From contig NQJI01000015.1 of NCBI GenBank assembly GCA_002256705.1, positions 1 through 12,535 of the forward strand: 12,535 bases of DNA, written 5' to 3'. Made by a program: the position numbers and the translations under genes. Origin of the DNA: Methylococcaceae bacterium NSM2-1 (GTDB lineage Bacteria > Pseudomonadota > Gammaproteobacteria > Methylococcales > Methylomonadaceae). The notes under the pieces were generated by a model, which worked only from the letters and a program-made list of their open reading frames with translations, was not told the DNA's origin and did no database searches. How positions within the stretch are numbered: position 1 is the first letter of the stretch; each line of letters begins with the position of its first letter. Shown here one piece after another: positions 1-7,740 of this stretch.

Positions 1-509
1 CGGCAAATGGTGGTCTGGACGCTGTTTATGCGGCTGATTACAGCTGGATGCAATCGTTCTTTGGCTTTGAGCCGGGTAGTCTTGGTGAAACATCAACCCT
101 TGCTGCCTTGATTGGCGCGGCGTTTCTGCTCTATACAAGGGTTGCTTCCTATCGCACTATGGGGGGTGTATTTGCCGGCATGGTGGCGGCTTCATTGCTG
201 TTTAATATCATCGGCAGTGACACAAATCCGATGTTTGCAGTGCCATGGTACTGGCATTTAACCATGGGCGGCTTTGCCTTTGGTATGGTTTATATGGCTA
301 CCGACCCAGTAAGTGGCGCCATGACCGATACCGGGCGATGGATATATGGAGCCTTGATCGGTATTATGACCGTATTGATCCGGGTGGTTAATCCGGCGTT
401 CCCGGAAGGTATCATGTTGGCGATTCTGTTTTCAAACATGTTTGCGCCGACGATTGATTATTTTGTCATTCAGGCCAATATCAGAAGAAGGGTGAAACGT
501 CATGCTTGA
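1..509 (+). CDS. nqrB: Na+-NQR subunit B (NqrB), C-terminal part
   Basis: Integral membrane subunit of Na+-translocating NADH:quinone reductase. It carries covalent FMN and contributes to Na+ translocation and quinone reduction. The reading frame is open from base 3, so the gene enters from upstream and only about 168 C-terminal residues are present, against roughly 400 in the family. The segment [15 protein letters not shown] and the hydrophobic stretches after it ([21 protein letters not shown], [16 protein letters not shown]) are typical of the NqrB C-terminus. By comparison with the family, the flavinylated Thr should lie a few residues upstream of the window edge, so it cannot be checked here. 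The stop overlaps the nqrC start by 8 bases (ATGCTTGA), which suggests translational coupling. The ATG at 48 is internal and not the true start. Confidence 0.96.
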   Translation, partial: ANGGLDAVYAADYSWMQSFFGFEPGSLGETSTLAALIGAAFLLYTRVASYRTMGGVFAGMVAASLLFNIIGSDTNPMFAVPWYWHLTMGGFAFGMVYMATDPVSGAMTDTGRWIYGALIGIMTVLIRVVNPAFPEGIMLAILFSNMFAPTIDYFVIQANIRRRVKRHA

Positions 510-1431
510 TAATAAAGTATCCTGTAAACACCTCGAAGGCCTCTGTGCGGCACTCGATAAGAATGAGTATTATCAAAAATTTAAAGCATACAGGGATAAG
601 GTTCTTGCCTTAGGTAATGATAGTCTGGAAAAGACGATTGCCATTGCTGTTTCGCTCTGTCTGGTTTGTGCGGTTCTGGTTTCATTTGCAGCGGTTGCTC
701 TAAAACCGTTACAAGTAAACAACAAAGAAGCGGACATGAAGAAGAATATTCTTGATGTTGCCGGTTTGCTGGAAGAAGGCGCTGATATAAATGCAGCATT
801 TGCAGAAAAAATCGAAGCAAAAATTGTTGACCTGGAAACAGGCGACTATGTTGAAAACATCAATGCAAATGAATATGATCAACGTAAAGCAGCAAAAGAT
901 CCTGCGCAAAGTGTCGCGATCCCTAAGGAAAAAGATATTGCCCATATCAGAATAAAAGCCAAATATGCCAAAGTCTTTTTGGTGAAAGAAGGTGGCTCTA
1001 TCAAATCGATTATTCTGCCTGTCAACGGTTATGGATTATGGTCTACCTTGTATGGTTTTCTTTCTTTAGATCCTGATGGTCAAACCGTGCAAAGTATCAA
1101 CTTCTATGATCAGGCTGAAACACCAGGGCTTGGCGGCGAAGTTGTTAATCCTAACTGGCGTGCGTTGTGGAAAGGCAAGAAAGTTTATGCTGAAACTGAT
1201 CAACCTTCTTTAGAGAAAGGTTTAATCACTGAGGCTGATGTCGGCGAACCTGCGTTGAGCCTGATTAAAGGGGTGGTAGATAATACCAAACCCGGATCTC
1301 AATACCAGGTGGATGGACTTGCCGGAGCGACCTTGACCAGTACCGGTGTGACTAATCTGGTGAGATACTGGATGAGCAATGAAGGTTTTGCTCCGTATTT
1401 AAAAAAAGTAAGAACGGCTAAAAGGGGTTAA
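502..1431 (+). CDS. nqrC: Na+-NQR subunit C (NqrC), with N-terminal extension
   Basis: FMN-binding subunit that passes electrons between flavins in Na+-NQR, with a single membrane anchor and a large periplasmic FMN_bind domain. Family signatures are [13 protein letters not shown] [30 protein letters not shown] and the flavin-attachment motif DGLAGAT (residues 271-277), with Thr277 as the expected FMN acceptor. The membrane helix is about residues 46-66. The protein has 309 residues against about 257 in Vibrio. About 34 extra residues precede the conserved NDSLEKT segment (residues 39-45), and there is an insertion of about ten residues before the FMN motif. The start at 502 is backed by AGAAGAAGGG just upstream; no ATG lies nearer the conserved region. 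The motif has Ala where Ser or Thr is usual. The function is secure and the extension is unexplained. Confidence 0.96.
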   Translation: MLDNKVSCKHLEGLCAALDKNEYYQKFKAYRDKVLALGNDSLEKTIAIAVSLCLVCAVLVSFAAVALKPLQVNNKEADMKKNILDVAGLLEEGADINAAFAEKIEAKIVDLETGDYVENINANEYDQRKAAKDPAQSVAIPKEKDIAHIRIKAKYAKVFLVKEGGSIKSIILPVNGYGLWSTLYGFLSLDPDGQTVQSINFYDQAETPGLGGEVVNPNWRALWKGKKVYAETDQPSLEKGLITEADVGEPALSLIKGVVDNTKPGSQYQVDGLAGATLTSTGVTNLVRYWMSNEGFAPYLKKVRTAKRG

Positions 1432-1434
1432 GTC

Positions 1435-2115
1435 ATGAGTGCAGTTTTAAATGATGAAACAAAAAAGGTATTAACGACGCCGCTGGTCAATGATAATCCC
1501 ATTACCTTGCAGGTTTTGGGTATTTGTTCGGCCTTGGCGGTTACATCGCAAATGTCAACTTCACTGATTATGGCGCTTGCCTTGACGTTGGTAACTGCGT
1601 TTTCGAGTGCGGCAATTAGTGCGATCAGAAATCATATTCCCAGCAGTATCCGGATCATTGTGCAAATGACCATTATTGCTTCCTTAGTCATCGTGGTAGA
1701 TCAAATATTAAAAGCCTTTGCTTATGAAGTCAGTAAACAACTATCGGTATTCGTTGGATTGATTATTACCAACTGTATTGTTATGGGGCGTGCTGAAGGT
1801 TATGCGATGAAAAATCCACCTTTGGAAAGCTTCATGGATGGCATCGGGAATGGATTGGGCTATAGCTTGATATTGATTATCGTGGCATTTTTTAGAGAGA
1901 CTCTGGGTTCTGGCAAGTTGCTCGGTATCGAGGTTTTCAAACTGGCAAAGGATGGCGGCTGGTATGATCCCAATGGCTTGATGTTACTGCCGCCCAGCGC
2001 ATTTTTTATCATCGGTTTGATTATCTGGAGCGTGCGCCAGTGGAAACCAAATCAGGTTGAAAAGGCAGAGTTCAAGATTATGTCAATTGCTCATGGTGAA
2101 GGAGGGCACCACTAA
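1435..2115 (+). CDS. nqrD: Na+-NQR subunit D (NqrD)
   Basis: Hydrophobic membrane subunit of Na+-NQR. With NqrE it holds the iron centre buried in the membrane between the two subunits. Residues [11 protein letters not shown] (Cys31) and [12 protein letters not shown] (Cys114) correspond to the Vibrio ligands Cys29 and Cys112 and keep the same spacing. The stretches [22 protein letters not shown] and GIGNGLGYS are near-invariant in the family. The 226 residues slightly exceed the usual 210 or so, through a longer hydrophilic C-terminus ending in GEGGHH. The start follows nqrC by 3 bases, with AAGGGG upstream. The stop overlaps the nqrE start by one base (TAATG). Confidence 0.98.
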   Translation: MSAVLNDETKKVLTTPLVNDNPITLQVLGICSALAVTSQMSTSLIMALALTLVTAFSSAAISAIRNHIPSSIRIIVQMTIIASLVIVVDQILKAFAYEVSKQLSVFVGLIITNCIVMGRAEGYAMKNPPLESFMDGIGNGLGYSLILIIVAFFRETLGSGKLLGIEVFKLAKDGGWYDPNGLMLLPPSAFFIIGLIIWSVRQWKPNQVEKAEFKIMSIAHGEGGHH

Positions 2116-2723
2116 TGGAAGCTTACATCAGTTTATTTGTTAAGGCTGTCTTTATTGAAAACCTTGCGCTGTCCTTCTTTTTGGGGATGTGTACTTTTAT
2201 AGCGGTATCAAAGAAGATTGCCACTGCCATGGGCTTGGGTGTTGCGGTCATGGTGGTACAAGCTATTACTGTGCCTGCCAACAATGTTGTTTACCACGCC
2301 TTATTAAAAGAAGACGCATTGTCCTGGATGGGCATAAAAGGCGTTGATTTAAGCTTTTTGGCGTTGTTGAGCTGTATCGGCATGATTGCAGCATTGGTAC
2401 AAATCCTTGAAATGATTTTGGATAAATTCTTTCCAGCCTTGTATCACGCTTTAGGCGTGTTTTTGCCTTTAATCACTGTAAACTGCGCGATTCTTGGTGG
2501 CAGTTTATTCATGATTGAACGTGACTATAATTTCGGAGAAAGCGTTACATACGGTGTAGGCAGTGGTTTGGGCTGGGCATTGGCTATTACTGTTATGGCT
2601 GGCGTACGCGAAAAACTTAAATACAGTGATATCCCGGCCGGTTTACAAGGTCTGGGCATTACTTTTATTACTGCGGGTCTGATGTCGCTTGGCTTCATGG
2701 CTTTCTCTGGAATCCAACTTTAA
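2115..2723 (+). CDS. nqrE: Na+-NQR subunit E (NqrE)
   Basis: Membrane partner of NqrD, related in sequence and inverted in topology, supplying the other two ligands of the intramembrane iron centre. Cys26 in [13 protein letters not shown] and Cys124 in [11 protein letters not shown] match the conserved pair of the family. About six hydrophobic segments fill the 202 residues, close to the standard length of 198. The end region, [24 protein letters not shown], is highly conserved in NqrE and RnfA. The start is set by the one-base overlap with nqrD and a strong Shine-Dalgarno AAGGAGG at 2099-2105. The order D-E-F is the canonical operon order. Confidence 0.98.
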   Translation: MEAYISLFVKAVFIENLALSFFLGMCTFIAVSKKIATAMGLGVAVMVVQAITVPANNVVYHALLKEDALSWMGIKGVDLSFLALLSCIGMIAALVQILEMILDKFFPALYHALGVFLPLITVNCAILGGSLFMIERDYNFGESVTYGVGSGLGWALAITVMAGVREKLKYSDIPAGLQGLGITFITAGLMSLGFMAFSGIQL

Positions 2724-2735
2724 AAAGGTAGCGTA

Positions 2736-3956
2736 ATGCTGGAAATTCTATTAGGGATCATTATTTTCACGGCTTTTGTAATAGCACTGGTATTCGTTAT
2801 TATCGGTGCTAAAAGTAAACTGGTCGCTGAAGGGGATGTTGAAATCCTGATCAATGATGAAAAGAAAATTCATGTGCCTGCGGGGTCAAAATTGTTAACA
2901 GCATTAGCTGATAATGGTTTGTTTGTATCATCAGCTTGCGGCGGTGGTGGTACTTGCGGGCAGTGTAAAGTAAAAATACATACAGGCGGCGGGGAAATTT
3001 TACCCACCGAGCTGAGTCATATTACCAAACGCGAAGCAGCTCACGGCGAGCGTCTTTCTTGCCAGGTTTCGGTAAAACATGACATGAGCATAGAAGTCGA
3101 AGATGATGTGTTTGGCGTTAAAAAATGGGAATGCACTGTTAAATCGAATCATAACGTTGCAACTTTTATTAAGGAACTGGTGCTTGAATTGCCTGCGGGC
3201 GAGGAAATCAATTATCGCGCTGGCGGCTACATTCAGATTGAATGTCCTCCTCACGTCGCCAAGTATAGCGATTTTGACGTTGAAGAAAGATTCCGTGATG
3301 ATTGGAATAAATTCAATTTATGGCGCTATGTTTCTGAAGTAAAAGAACCGGCGTTGCGTGCCTATTCAATGGCAAGCTACCCCGAAGAAAAAGAAATCAT
3401 GCTGAACGTTCGTATTGCGACACCGCCCCCCGGTGCTCCCGATAGCGTACCGCCAGGTATCATGTCTTCTTACATCTTTAACTTGAAACCCGGCGATAAA
3501 TGTATTATTTCAGGGCCTTATGGTGAGTTCTACGCTAAAGAAACTGAAGCCGAAATGGTTTTTGTTGGCGGTGGAGCCGGTATGGCTCCAATGCGTTCAC
3601 ATATCTTTGACCAGTTACGCAGGCTGAAGTCCAAGCGTAAAATGACGTTCTGGTACGGCGCACGTAGCAAACGCGAAATGTTCTATGTAGAAGATTTTGA
3701 TATGCTGGCCAGGGAAAACGATAATTTTGAATGGCATGTTGCGCTATCTGATCCATTGCCAGATGATGAATGGGATGGTTATACCGGGTTTATTCATAAT
3801 GTTCTTTTTGAAGAATTCATAAAAAAACATCCGGCGCCAGAAGATTGTGAGTTTTACATGTGTGGCCCTCCCATCATGAATACTTCAGTGATTAACATGT
3901 TGCTGGATAATGGTGTAGAGCCAGAAAACATCATGTTGGATGACTTTGGCGGTTAA
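2736..3956 (+). CDS. nqrF: Na+-NQR subunit F (NqrF), NADH dehydrogenase subunit
   Basis: Entry point of electrons into Na+-NQR: it oxidises NADH on the cytoplasmic side, passing electrons through FAD and a [2Fe-2S] cluster. Layout: membrane anchor (about residues 4-24); ferredoxin-like domain with cluster ligands Cys68, Cys74, Cys77 and Cys109 ([12 protein letters not shown] then LSC); FAD-binding barrel with RAYSMASYP (Arg208 to Ser211); NADH-binding domain with [10 protein letters not shown] (278-287), CGPP (376-379) and the C-terminal LDDFGG. All expected cofactor residues are present, and the length of 406 matches the family. The start at 2736 lies 12 bases after nqrE, with AAAGG upstream. 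A strong terminator follows the stop, making nqrF the last gene of the operon. Confidence 0.98.
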   Translation: MLEILLGIIIFTAFVIALVFVIIGAKSKLVAEGDVEILINDEKKIHVPAGSKLLTALADNGLFVSSACGGGGTCGQCKVKIHTGGGEILPTELSHITKREAAHGERLSCQVSVKHDMSIEVEDDVFGVKKWECTVKSNHNVATFIKELVLELPAGEEINYRAGGYIQIECPPHVAKYSDFDVEERFRDDWNKFNLWRYVSEVKEPALRAYSMASYPEEKEIMLNVRIATPPPGAPDSVPPGIMSSYIFNLKPGDKCIISGPYGEFYAKETEAEMVFVGGGAGMAPMRSHIFDQLRRLKSKRKMTFWYGARSKREMFYVEDFDMLARENDNFEWHVALSDPLPDDEWDGYTGFIHNVLFEEFIKKHPAPEDCEFYMCGPPIMNTSVINMLLDNGVEPENIMLDDFGG

Positions 3957-3969
3957 CGAAATCAAGCTT

Positions 3970-4009
3970 CCTCTTCTGGGATATAAGTATTGCTCCAGAA
4001 GGGGTTTTT
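3970..4009 (+). terminator. Intrinsic terminator after nqrF
   Basis: Bases 3970-3979 (CCTCTTCTGG) pair with 3995-4004 (CCAGAAGGGG) in a 10-bp stem with one G-T pair. The loop is 15 bases, and five T follow at 4005-4009. It begins 14 bases after the nqrF stop and closes the nqr operon, so nqrM downstream is probably transcribed separately or by read-through. Confidence 0.85.
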
Positions 4010-4084
4010 CGTCAATAACGGAAATTCAGTATTTATTCATGTTCATAAAATTATAATTAAATAAAGCTACCAGCGGTACATCGT

Positions 4085-4117
4085 TTGATAGATCAACAGT
4101 GCTATAGTGCTATTTTT
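4085..4117 (+). promoter_or_regulatory. Palindrome and direct repeat upstream of the DUF2845 gene
   Basis: A perfect inverted repeat TTGAT-AG-ATCAA occupies 4085-4096. Two copies of GTGCTAT follow (4099-4105 and 4107-4113). The block ends about 20 bases before the start codon of the secreted-protein gene and could be an operator or part of a promoter. No convincing -35/-10 pair could be fixed here, so this is a weak call. Confidence 0.25.
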
Positions 4118-4124
4118 GGCCTAA

Positions 4125-4129
4125 AAGGA
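4125..4129 (+). promoter_or_regulatory. Ribosome-binding site for the DUF2845 gene
   Basis: AAGGA lies 6 bases before the ATG at 4136. It selects that codon over the in-frame ATG at 4130, which is too close, and over the TTG at 4085. The chosen start gives a clean signal peptide. Confidence 0.6.
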
Positions 4130-4135
4130 ATGTCC

Positions 4136-4498
4136 ATGAAACTATCAAAATTATTACTCATGTTTTTATGCATTCTTTTATCGTATCCTGCTTTTGCTTT
4201 GCGCTGTGGACGTGCCCTGGTAGATATAGGTGACTATAAGGAAGATGTTGCTGATAAGTGTGGCGAACCGAAATACATAGATACTCATATTGAATTAAGA
4301 GGAGTGACCGACCGTTTTGGCGCTCGAACACGCCCATCTCCCGGGACTTCTATTAATTTTGGACAGCAGCATTATACGGAAGTAGAAGTGGTAGTTGAAG
4401 AATGGATTTATGATTTTGGTCGTAGACGGTTTCAGAAACGCCTACGTTTTGAAAATGGTAGGCTGACAGAAATTAAAGATTTAGGCTATGGTCATTAA
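4136..4498 (+). CDS. Small secreted protein, DUF2845 type
   Basis: A 120-residue exported protein of unknown function. A signal peptide is evident: MKLSK, a hydrophobic core LLLMFLCILLSYP, then a probable signal peptidase site after AFA. The mature part begins LRCGRALVDIGDYKEDVADKC, continues with CGEPKYID, and ends with EEWIYDFG...RLRFENGRLTEI. This pattern (an early RCG, a second Cys in KCGEP, a WIYDFG-type strand and a final RFENGRL strand) is what I recognise as DUF2845, a family that resembles small outer-membrane-assembly-like folds. The two Cys could form a periplasmic disulfide (inference). The gene stands alone between the nqrF terminator and a 379-base spacer. No link with Na+-NQR is established. 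The family call is from memory of the pattern. Confidence 0.8.
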   Translation: MKLSKLLLMFLCILLSYPAFALRCGRALVDIGDYKEDVADKCGEPKYIDTHIELRGVTDRFGARTRPSPGTSINFGQQHYTEVEVVVEEWIYDFGRRRFQKRLRFENGRLTEIKDLGYGH

Positions 4499-4528
4499 AA
4501 GGACTGCTACTTAAAGTCAAGAAGTACG

Positions 4529-4588
4529 AAATCAAATGCAATACCTCTAACTAAATGAGGTGCATGGCTTGATTTACTCGCCTTTTTT
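4529..4588 (+). terminator. Imperfect hairpin plus T-run, possible terminator
   Basis: AAATCAA (4529-4535) pairs with TTGATTT (4569-4575), ATGCA (4536-4540) with TGCAT (4561-4565), and CCTC (4544-4547) with GAGG (4557-4560). That is about 16 bp interrupted by a 3-base bulge on each side, with a 9-base loop. Six T follow at 4583-4588, seven bases beyond the stem, which is farther than ideal for an intrinsic terminator. It may end the DUF2845 transcript or be a structured leader of nqrM. Confidence 0.4.
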
Positions 4589-4866
4589 ATCAAGGTGACA
4601 AGCATTCCAATTGCCAAATTCATCTTACTCAAAAGAAAAGGTTTTTTAGATAGAATAGACGGACCTTTGCCTGTCAGGAAAATTTAGAAATATCCTTAAA
4701 CATTCAAAACACTTTATAATAGTTACATTATTTATGGTATTTGCTCATCAACTTTTGCCTTACCTGAATAAGTCACAAGTTGTCCCATTGCAGCTCATAT
4801 GGATTGAGTAATTATTAAAATTTAAAAAGGTATTGACGAAAGTATGTCAGCCTTTATCGACTATAC

Positions 4867-4873
4867 GAGGTGA
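4867..4873 (+). promoter_or_regulatory. Ribosome-binding site for nqrM
   Basis: GAGGTGA sits just before the ATG at 4878 (7 bases from GAGG). It fixes that start instead of the in-frame TTG at 4833, whose extra 15 residues are not hydrophobic and do not match the family N-terminus. Confidence 0.65.
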
Positions 4874-4877
4874 TATC

Positions 4878-5069
4878 ATGACTTATTTTTTAGTGACTTT
4901 TGCGCTTATGCTAATAGTTATTGCAATTATGGCAATAGGTGTTATTTTTGGCAGACGCGCCATTAAAGGCTCATGTGGCGGCGGTATGAACAAAGCGGAA
5001 TGTATCTGTGTAGAGAAATGCGACAAAAGGAAGAAAATGGAAGCAGAAGCTCATTTGACTAAGGGATGA
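4878..5069 (+). CDS. nqrM: Na+-NQR maturation protein NqrM (DUF539)
   Basis: A 63-residue membrane-anchored protein required to assemble active Na+-NQR. It is thought to deliver iron to the intramembrane centre between NqrD and NqrE. Residues 3-24 form one membrane helix. A basic junction (GRRAIKGS) follows, then a Cys-rich tail with Cys33 in GSCGG and Cys42, Cys44 and Cys48 in ECICVEKCDKRKK. This GSCGG...C.C...CDKRKK pattern is diagnostic for the family. The start at 4878 is chosen from the GAGGTGA site and the family length. It lies 0.9 kb after nqrF, separated by a terminator and another gene. The CBS gene follows 49 bases later and sbcB after that, so the three may form one unit. Confidence 0.94.
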   Translation: MTYFLVTFALMLIVIAIMAIGVIFGRRAIKGSCGGGMNKAECICVEKCDKRKKMEAEAHLTKG

Positions 5070-5118
5070 TTTGTACTACAGCTCACCGATTATAATAATT
5101 AACAACGAGGAATTCACT

Positions 5119-5511
5119 ATGCTGGCAAAAATTACTGTAGCAGATTATATGACTAAAAGATTAGTCACATTAACTAAAGACACAGAAGTGATCGATGCTA
5201 TCAAGAAATTACTGGATCATAAAATTACCAGCGCTCCGGTTATTGATTCAAAAGGTCAGTTGATCGGCATGTTTTCTGAAAAAGATGGCATGAAGGTCTT
5301 TTTGGAAAGTGTCTACGATCAAGGGATGAGCGGAAAAGTTGGTGAATACATGACCACAGAAACTATCAGTGTCGATGCAATGTCAAGTATTGTTGATCTT
5401 GCTGAAAAATTTGAGAAGTCTCCAATCAGAAGTTTTCCGGTATTTCAAGATGGCGAATTCGTTGGTGTCATTAGTCGTGTAGATGTTTTAAGAGCTTTAG
5501 TTGCCATTTAG
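5119..5511 (+). CDS. Two-CBS-domain protein
   Basis: A cytoplasmic protein of 130 residues made only of a Bateman module: CBS 1 about residues 7-62 (VADYMTK, ITSAPVID, LIGMFSEKD) and CBS 2 about 73-130 (VGEYMTT, IRSFPVF, FVGVISRVDVLRAL). Such modules usually bind adenosine nucleotides or S-adenosylmethionine and act as regulatory sensors. No catalytic or DNA-binding domain is attached, so the partner is unknown. The start at 5119 has GAGGA 7 bases upstream, and the in-frame TTG at 5071 is disfavoured. A perfect TATAAT at 5091-5096 could be a -10 element, but it lacks a good -35. The gene ends 4 bases before sbcB, so coupling with exonuclease I is likely. Confidence 0.88.
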   Translation: MLAKITVADYMTKRLVTLTKDTEVIDAIKKLLDHKITSAPVIDSKGQLIGMFSEKDGMKVFLESVYDQGMSGKVGEYMTTETISVDAMSSIVDLAEKFEKSPIRSFPVFQDGEFVGVISRVDVLRALVAI

Positions 5512-5515
5512 CAAG

Positions 5516-6964
5516 ATGTCAGAACGTAGTCATGACATACAAACCTTTTATTGGCATGACTATGAAACCTTCGGCATTGATCCTCAGCGAGACCGGCCGG
5601 TTCAATTTGCCGGACTTCGCACTGATGCTGAATTTAATGTAATAGATGATCCCCTGGTTATTTATTGCAAACCAGCGGCAGATTGCCTTCCTAATCCTGA
5701 TTCCTGTTTAATTACAGGCATTACTCCGCAGTTTGCTGAGCAGAAAGGCGTATGTGAAGCCGAATTTATTGGTCGCATACACCAGCAACTCGCCCAGCCT
5801 AACACCTGTACCCTGGGTTATAACAATCTTCGTTTTGATGATGAAGTCACCCGTAACTGTTTGTATCGCAATTTTTATGATCCCTATGCACGTGAATGGC
5901 AAAATGGCAATTCCCGCTGGGATATAATCGATGTCGTTAGAGCCGCAAGAGCGCTGCGACCAGAAGGCATACAATGGCCGGTCAATGAGGATGGCAAGCC
6001 CAGTCTAAGGCTGGATCAATTAACGGCCGCCAATGGCATCGCTCATGAAGCGGCGCATGATGCGCTGTCAGATGTTTATGCCACGATAGGCATGGCCAGA
6101 TTAGTAAAGCAAGCGCAGCCAAAACTCTATCAGTTTCTCTTGCAACATCGTGGTAAAGCCAAAGTCCAGGAGTTACTTCAACTGGGCAGTTTTAAACCCA
6201 TCGTGCATATTTCCGGTAAATATACCGCAGATAAACAGGGCCTTGCCATTGTATTGCCCGTTTGTAAACACCCGACCAATACTAACGGCATAATAGTTTA
6301 TGATCTGTCGATTGATCCTGAACCCATGCTGTCGTTATCAATAGCAGACATTCAGCAACGGCTTTTTACCGCCACTGATGACTTGCCCGAAGGCGTAACA
6401 AGAATTCCGTTAAAAACCGTGCATATTAACAAATGTCCTGTATTAGCTCCCCTGTCCGTTATCAAACCGGGTGACGCGCAAAGGCTGGCTATTGATTTGG
6501 ATTTATGCCAGAAAAATATTGACAAGATTAAAGCAGCAGCCGGGTTGACTGAAAAATTGGCTGCCGTCTTTAGTGGTCATGCTTATTCTGAACAGGATTC
6601 TGATCCAGACCTGGCCATTTATAGTGGCGGATTTTTTTCTGAAGCAGACAGGCAGAAAATGGCAAAAATAAGAGTCACGTCTCCAGAACAGCTAGCAAAA
6701 ACGAAATTCAGTTTTACTGATCCTCGTCTGCCTGAAATGCTATTTAGATACAGAGCGCGTAATTATCCGGAAACATTAAGCGCTGATGAGCAGTTGAGAT
6801 GGAATGAATTTTGTAGGAATCGGTTAACGGGGCGTCAAGCAGGAGCCGCTATTACACTCGATGCTTATTTTGCCCGATTACAGGAGTTACGAAGTAACAA
6901 AAATAGTAATGCGGATATTATTAATGCACTGGACGCATATGCAGTTGAGTTGTGCAACATTTGA
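5516..6964 (+). CDS. sbcB: Exodeoxyribonuclease I (SbcB)
   Basis: Single-strand DNA 3'-to-5' exonuclease of the DEDDh class, acting in recombination, mismatch repair and end processing. With the start at 5516 the active-site residues fall exactly at the E. coli positions: Asp15 and Glu17 in HDYETFG, Asp108 in NNLRFDDEVTRN, His181 and Asp186 in HDALSD. The SH3-like and C-terminal helical regions are recognisable from KTVHINKCPVLAP, GGFFSEADR and LFRYRARNYPET. The length of 482 residues matches the family. The ATG at 5516 is preferred over an overlapping TTG at 5501 because it restores E. coli numbering, although its ribosome-binding site is poor. Translation may depend on coupling with the CBS gene 4 bases upstream. 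It converges with yfbR. Confidence 0.97.
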   Translation: MSERSHDIQTFYWHDYETFGIDPQRDRPVQFAGLRTDAEFNVIDDPLVIYCKPAADCLPNPDSCLITGITPQFAEQKGVCEAEFIGRIHQQLAQPNTCTLGYNNLRFDDEVTRNCLYRNFYDPYAREWQNGNSRWDIIDVVRAARALRPEGIQWPVNEDGKPSLRLDQLTAANGIAHEAAHDALSDVYATIGMARLVKQAQPKLYQFLLQHRGKAKVQELLQLGSFKPIVHISGKYTADKQGLAIVLPVCKHPTNTNGIIVYDLSIDPEPMLSLSIADIQQRLFTATDDLPEGVTRIPLKTVHINKCPVLAPLSVIKPGDAQRLAIDLDLCQKNIDKIKAAAGLTEKLAAVFSGHAYSEQDSDPDLAIYSGGFFSEADRQKMAKIRVTSPEQLAKTKFSFTDPRLPEMLFRYRARNYPETLSADEQLRWNEFCRNRLTGRQAGAAITLDAYFARLQELRSNKNSNADIINALDAYAVELCNI

Positions 6965-6992
6965 AAATTGCCTGTATAAAAGTCCCTTGACC

Positions 6993-7012
6993 CGATGAAT
7001 TGCAGTTCATCG
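6993..7012. terminator. Short hairpin between sbcB and yfbR
   Basis: CGATGAA (6993-6999) pairs with TTCATCG (7006-7012), 7 bp with a 6-base loop. It sits in the gap between two convergent stops. There is no strong T-run on either strand, so its role as a bidirectional terminator is uncertain. Confidence 0.3.
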
Positions 7013-7041
7013 TTCATCAACGAAAGTAACAGAATCTTATC

Positions 7042-7647
7042 TCAATATGTTTTCATCAAACCATCCAGGGTCAATCCGCAACCGGGTACAAAAACTTGCA
7101 TAAAAAATGCAACTTCCGGTTGCTCGGATTCACCGATGGTTCTGGCCAATTGTTCAGCGGCGGTTTCAAATTCTGTATTGCCTGCCTTTAATTCTGCCTG
7201 ACATTTAAGATAGGCCGAGATTTTATCCGCCGCCTTGATGATCTGAACATGTTCTTCCGGCATCTTGTCGTGATGAATAAGCGCCTCAAAATCTGCACGC
7301 AGTTCTGAGGGTAACAGATTCAGTAGTTCTTTTTCAGCCTGTTTTTCGATCTGTTTATAAGCGGCATTGATCTCTTTGGAATGATATTTGATGGGCGTAG
7401 GCAAATCACCGGTAATGACTTCGGTAATATCGTGATACAGCGCGGCTGTGGCGATAGCATTGGCGTCAACATTGCCGTCGTAATAACGGTTTTTAATCAA
7501 GGCCAGGGTGTGGGCGATAACGGATACTTCCCAGCTATGCTCCATGACATTTTCTTCATGGGCATTACGCTTGAGTCCCCAGCGTTTAATCCATCTCAAC
7601 CTTGATAAATAGGCGTAAAAACTGCTTGTTACCGTTATCTCTTTCAT
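7042..7647 (-). CDS. yfbR: 5'-deoxynucleotidase, HD domain (YfbR)
   Basis: A cytoplasmic metal-dependent phosphohydrolase that removes phosphate from deoxynucleoside 5'-monophosphates and helps control dNTP precursors. The HD-domain metal ligands are visible: His37 (ENVMEHS), His72-Asp73 (ALYHDITE) and Asp141 (KAADKISAYLK). GDLPTPIKY (80-88) and CQAELKAGNTEF are family hallmarks, and the N-terminal LSRLRWIKRWGLKRN matches E. coli YfbR. The 201 residues equal the usual length. The start at 7647 is preceded by a weak AGGAAAA. The gene converges on sbcB and is divergent from ylqF across 272 bases containing a 13-base A/T tract. Confidence 0.95.
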   Translation of the reverse strand: MKEITVTSSFYAYLSRLRWIKRWGLKRNAHEENVMEHSWEVSVIAHTLALIKNRYYDGNVDANAIATAALYHDITEVITGDLPTPIKYHSKEINAAYKQIEKQAEKELLNLLPSELRADFEALIHHDKMPEEHVQIIKAADKISAYLKCQAELKAGNTEFETAAEQLARTIGESEQPEVAFFMQVFVPGCGLTLDGLMKTY

Positions 7648-7740
7648 GATATTGATTTTCCTACTTTTTAATGCTGCAATCTGGTATCGTGTCGGCTAAC
7701 GCAATCGACCAAAAGTCTTTTTATAAAATTAAGTCATTTG

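Larger units (their letters stand above)
4499..4877. other. 379-base spacer between the DUF2845 gene and nqrM
   Basis: This AT-rich stretch has no credible open reading frame on either strand. It contains the imperfect hairpin at 4529-4575 and a perfect TATAAT at 4715-4720, but the TATAAT has no recognisable -35 at the proper distance. A TTGACG at 4833-4838 likewise lacks a good -10. The nqrM promoter is presumably in this interval, but I cannot place it. Confidence 0.6.

Noticed and set aside
581..945. Minus-strand frames opposite nqrC
   Set aside because: They lie within the securely identified nqrC gene, overlap each other, and give Cys/Phe-rich or Leu/Gln-rich low-quality peptides typical of antisense frames.
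4052..4057. TATAAT upstream of the DUF2845 gene
   Set aside because: No adequate -35 hexamer at the proper distance, so not called as a promoter.
4715..4720. Perfect TATAAT in the spacer before nqrM
   Set aside because: No -35-like hexamer 16-19 bases upstream and no extended -10 TG. Such hexamers are expected by chance in AT-rich DNA.
4833..4877. TTG at 4833 as nqrM start, or TTGACG there as a -35 box
   Set aside because: The extra 15 residues do not fit the NqrM family and GAGGTGA favours 4878. As a promoter, the best -10 at 16 bases (TATCGA) matches only three of six positions.
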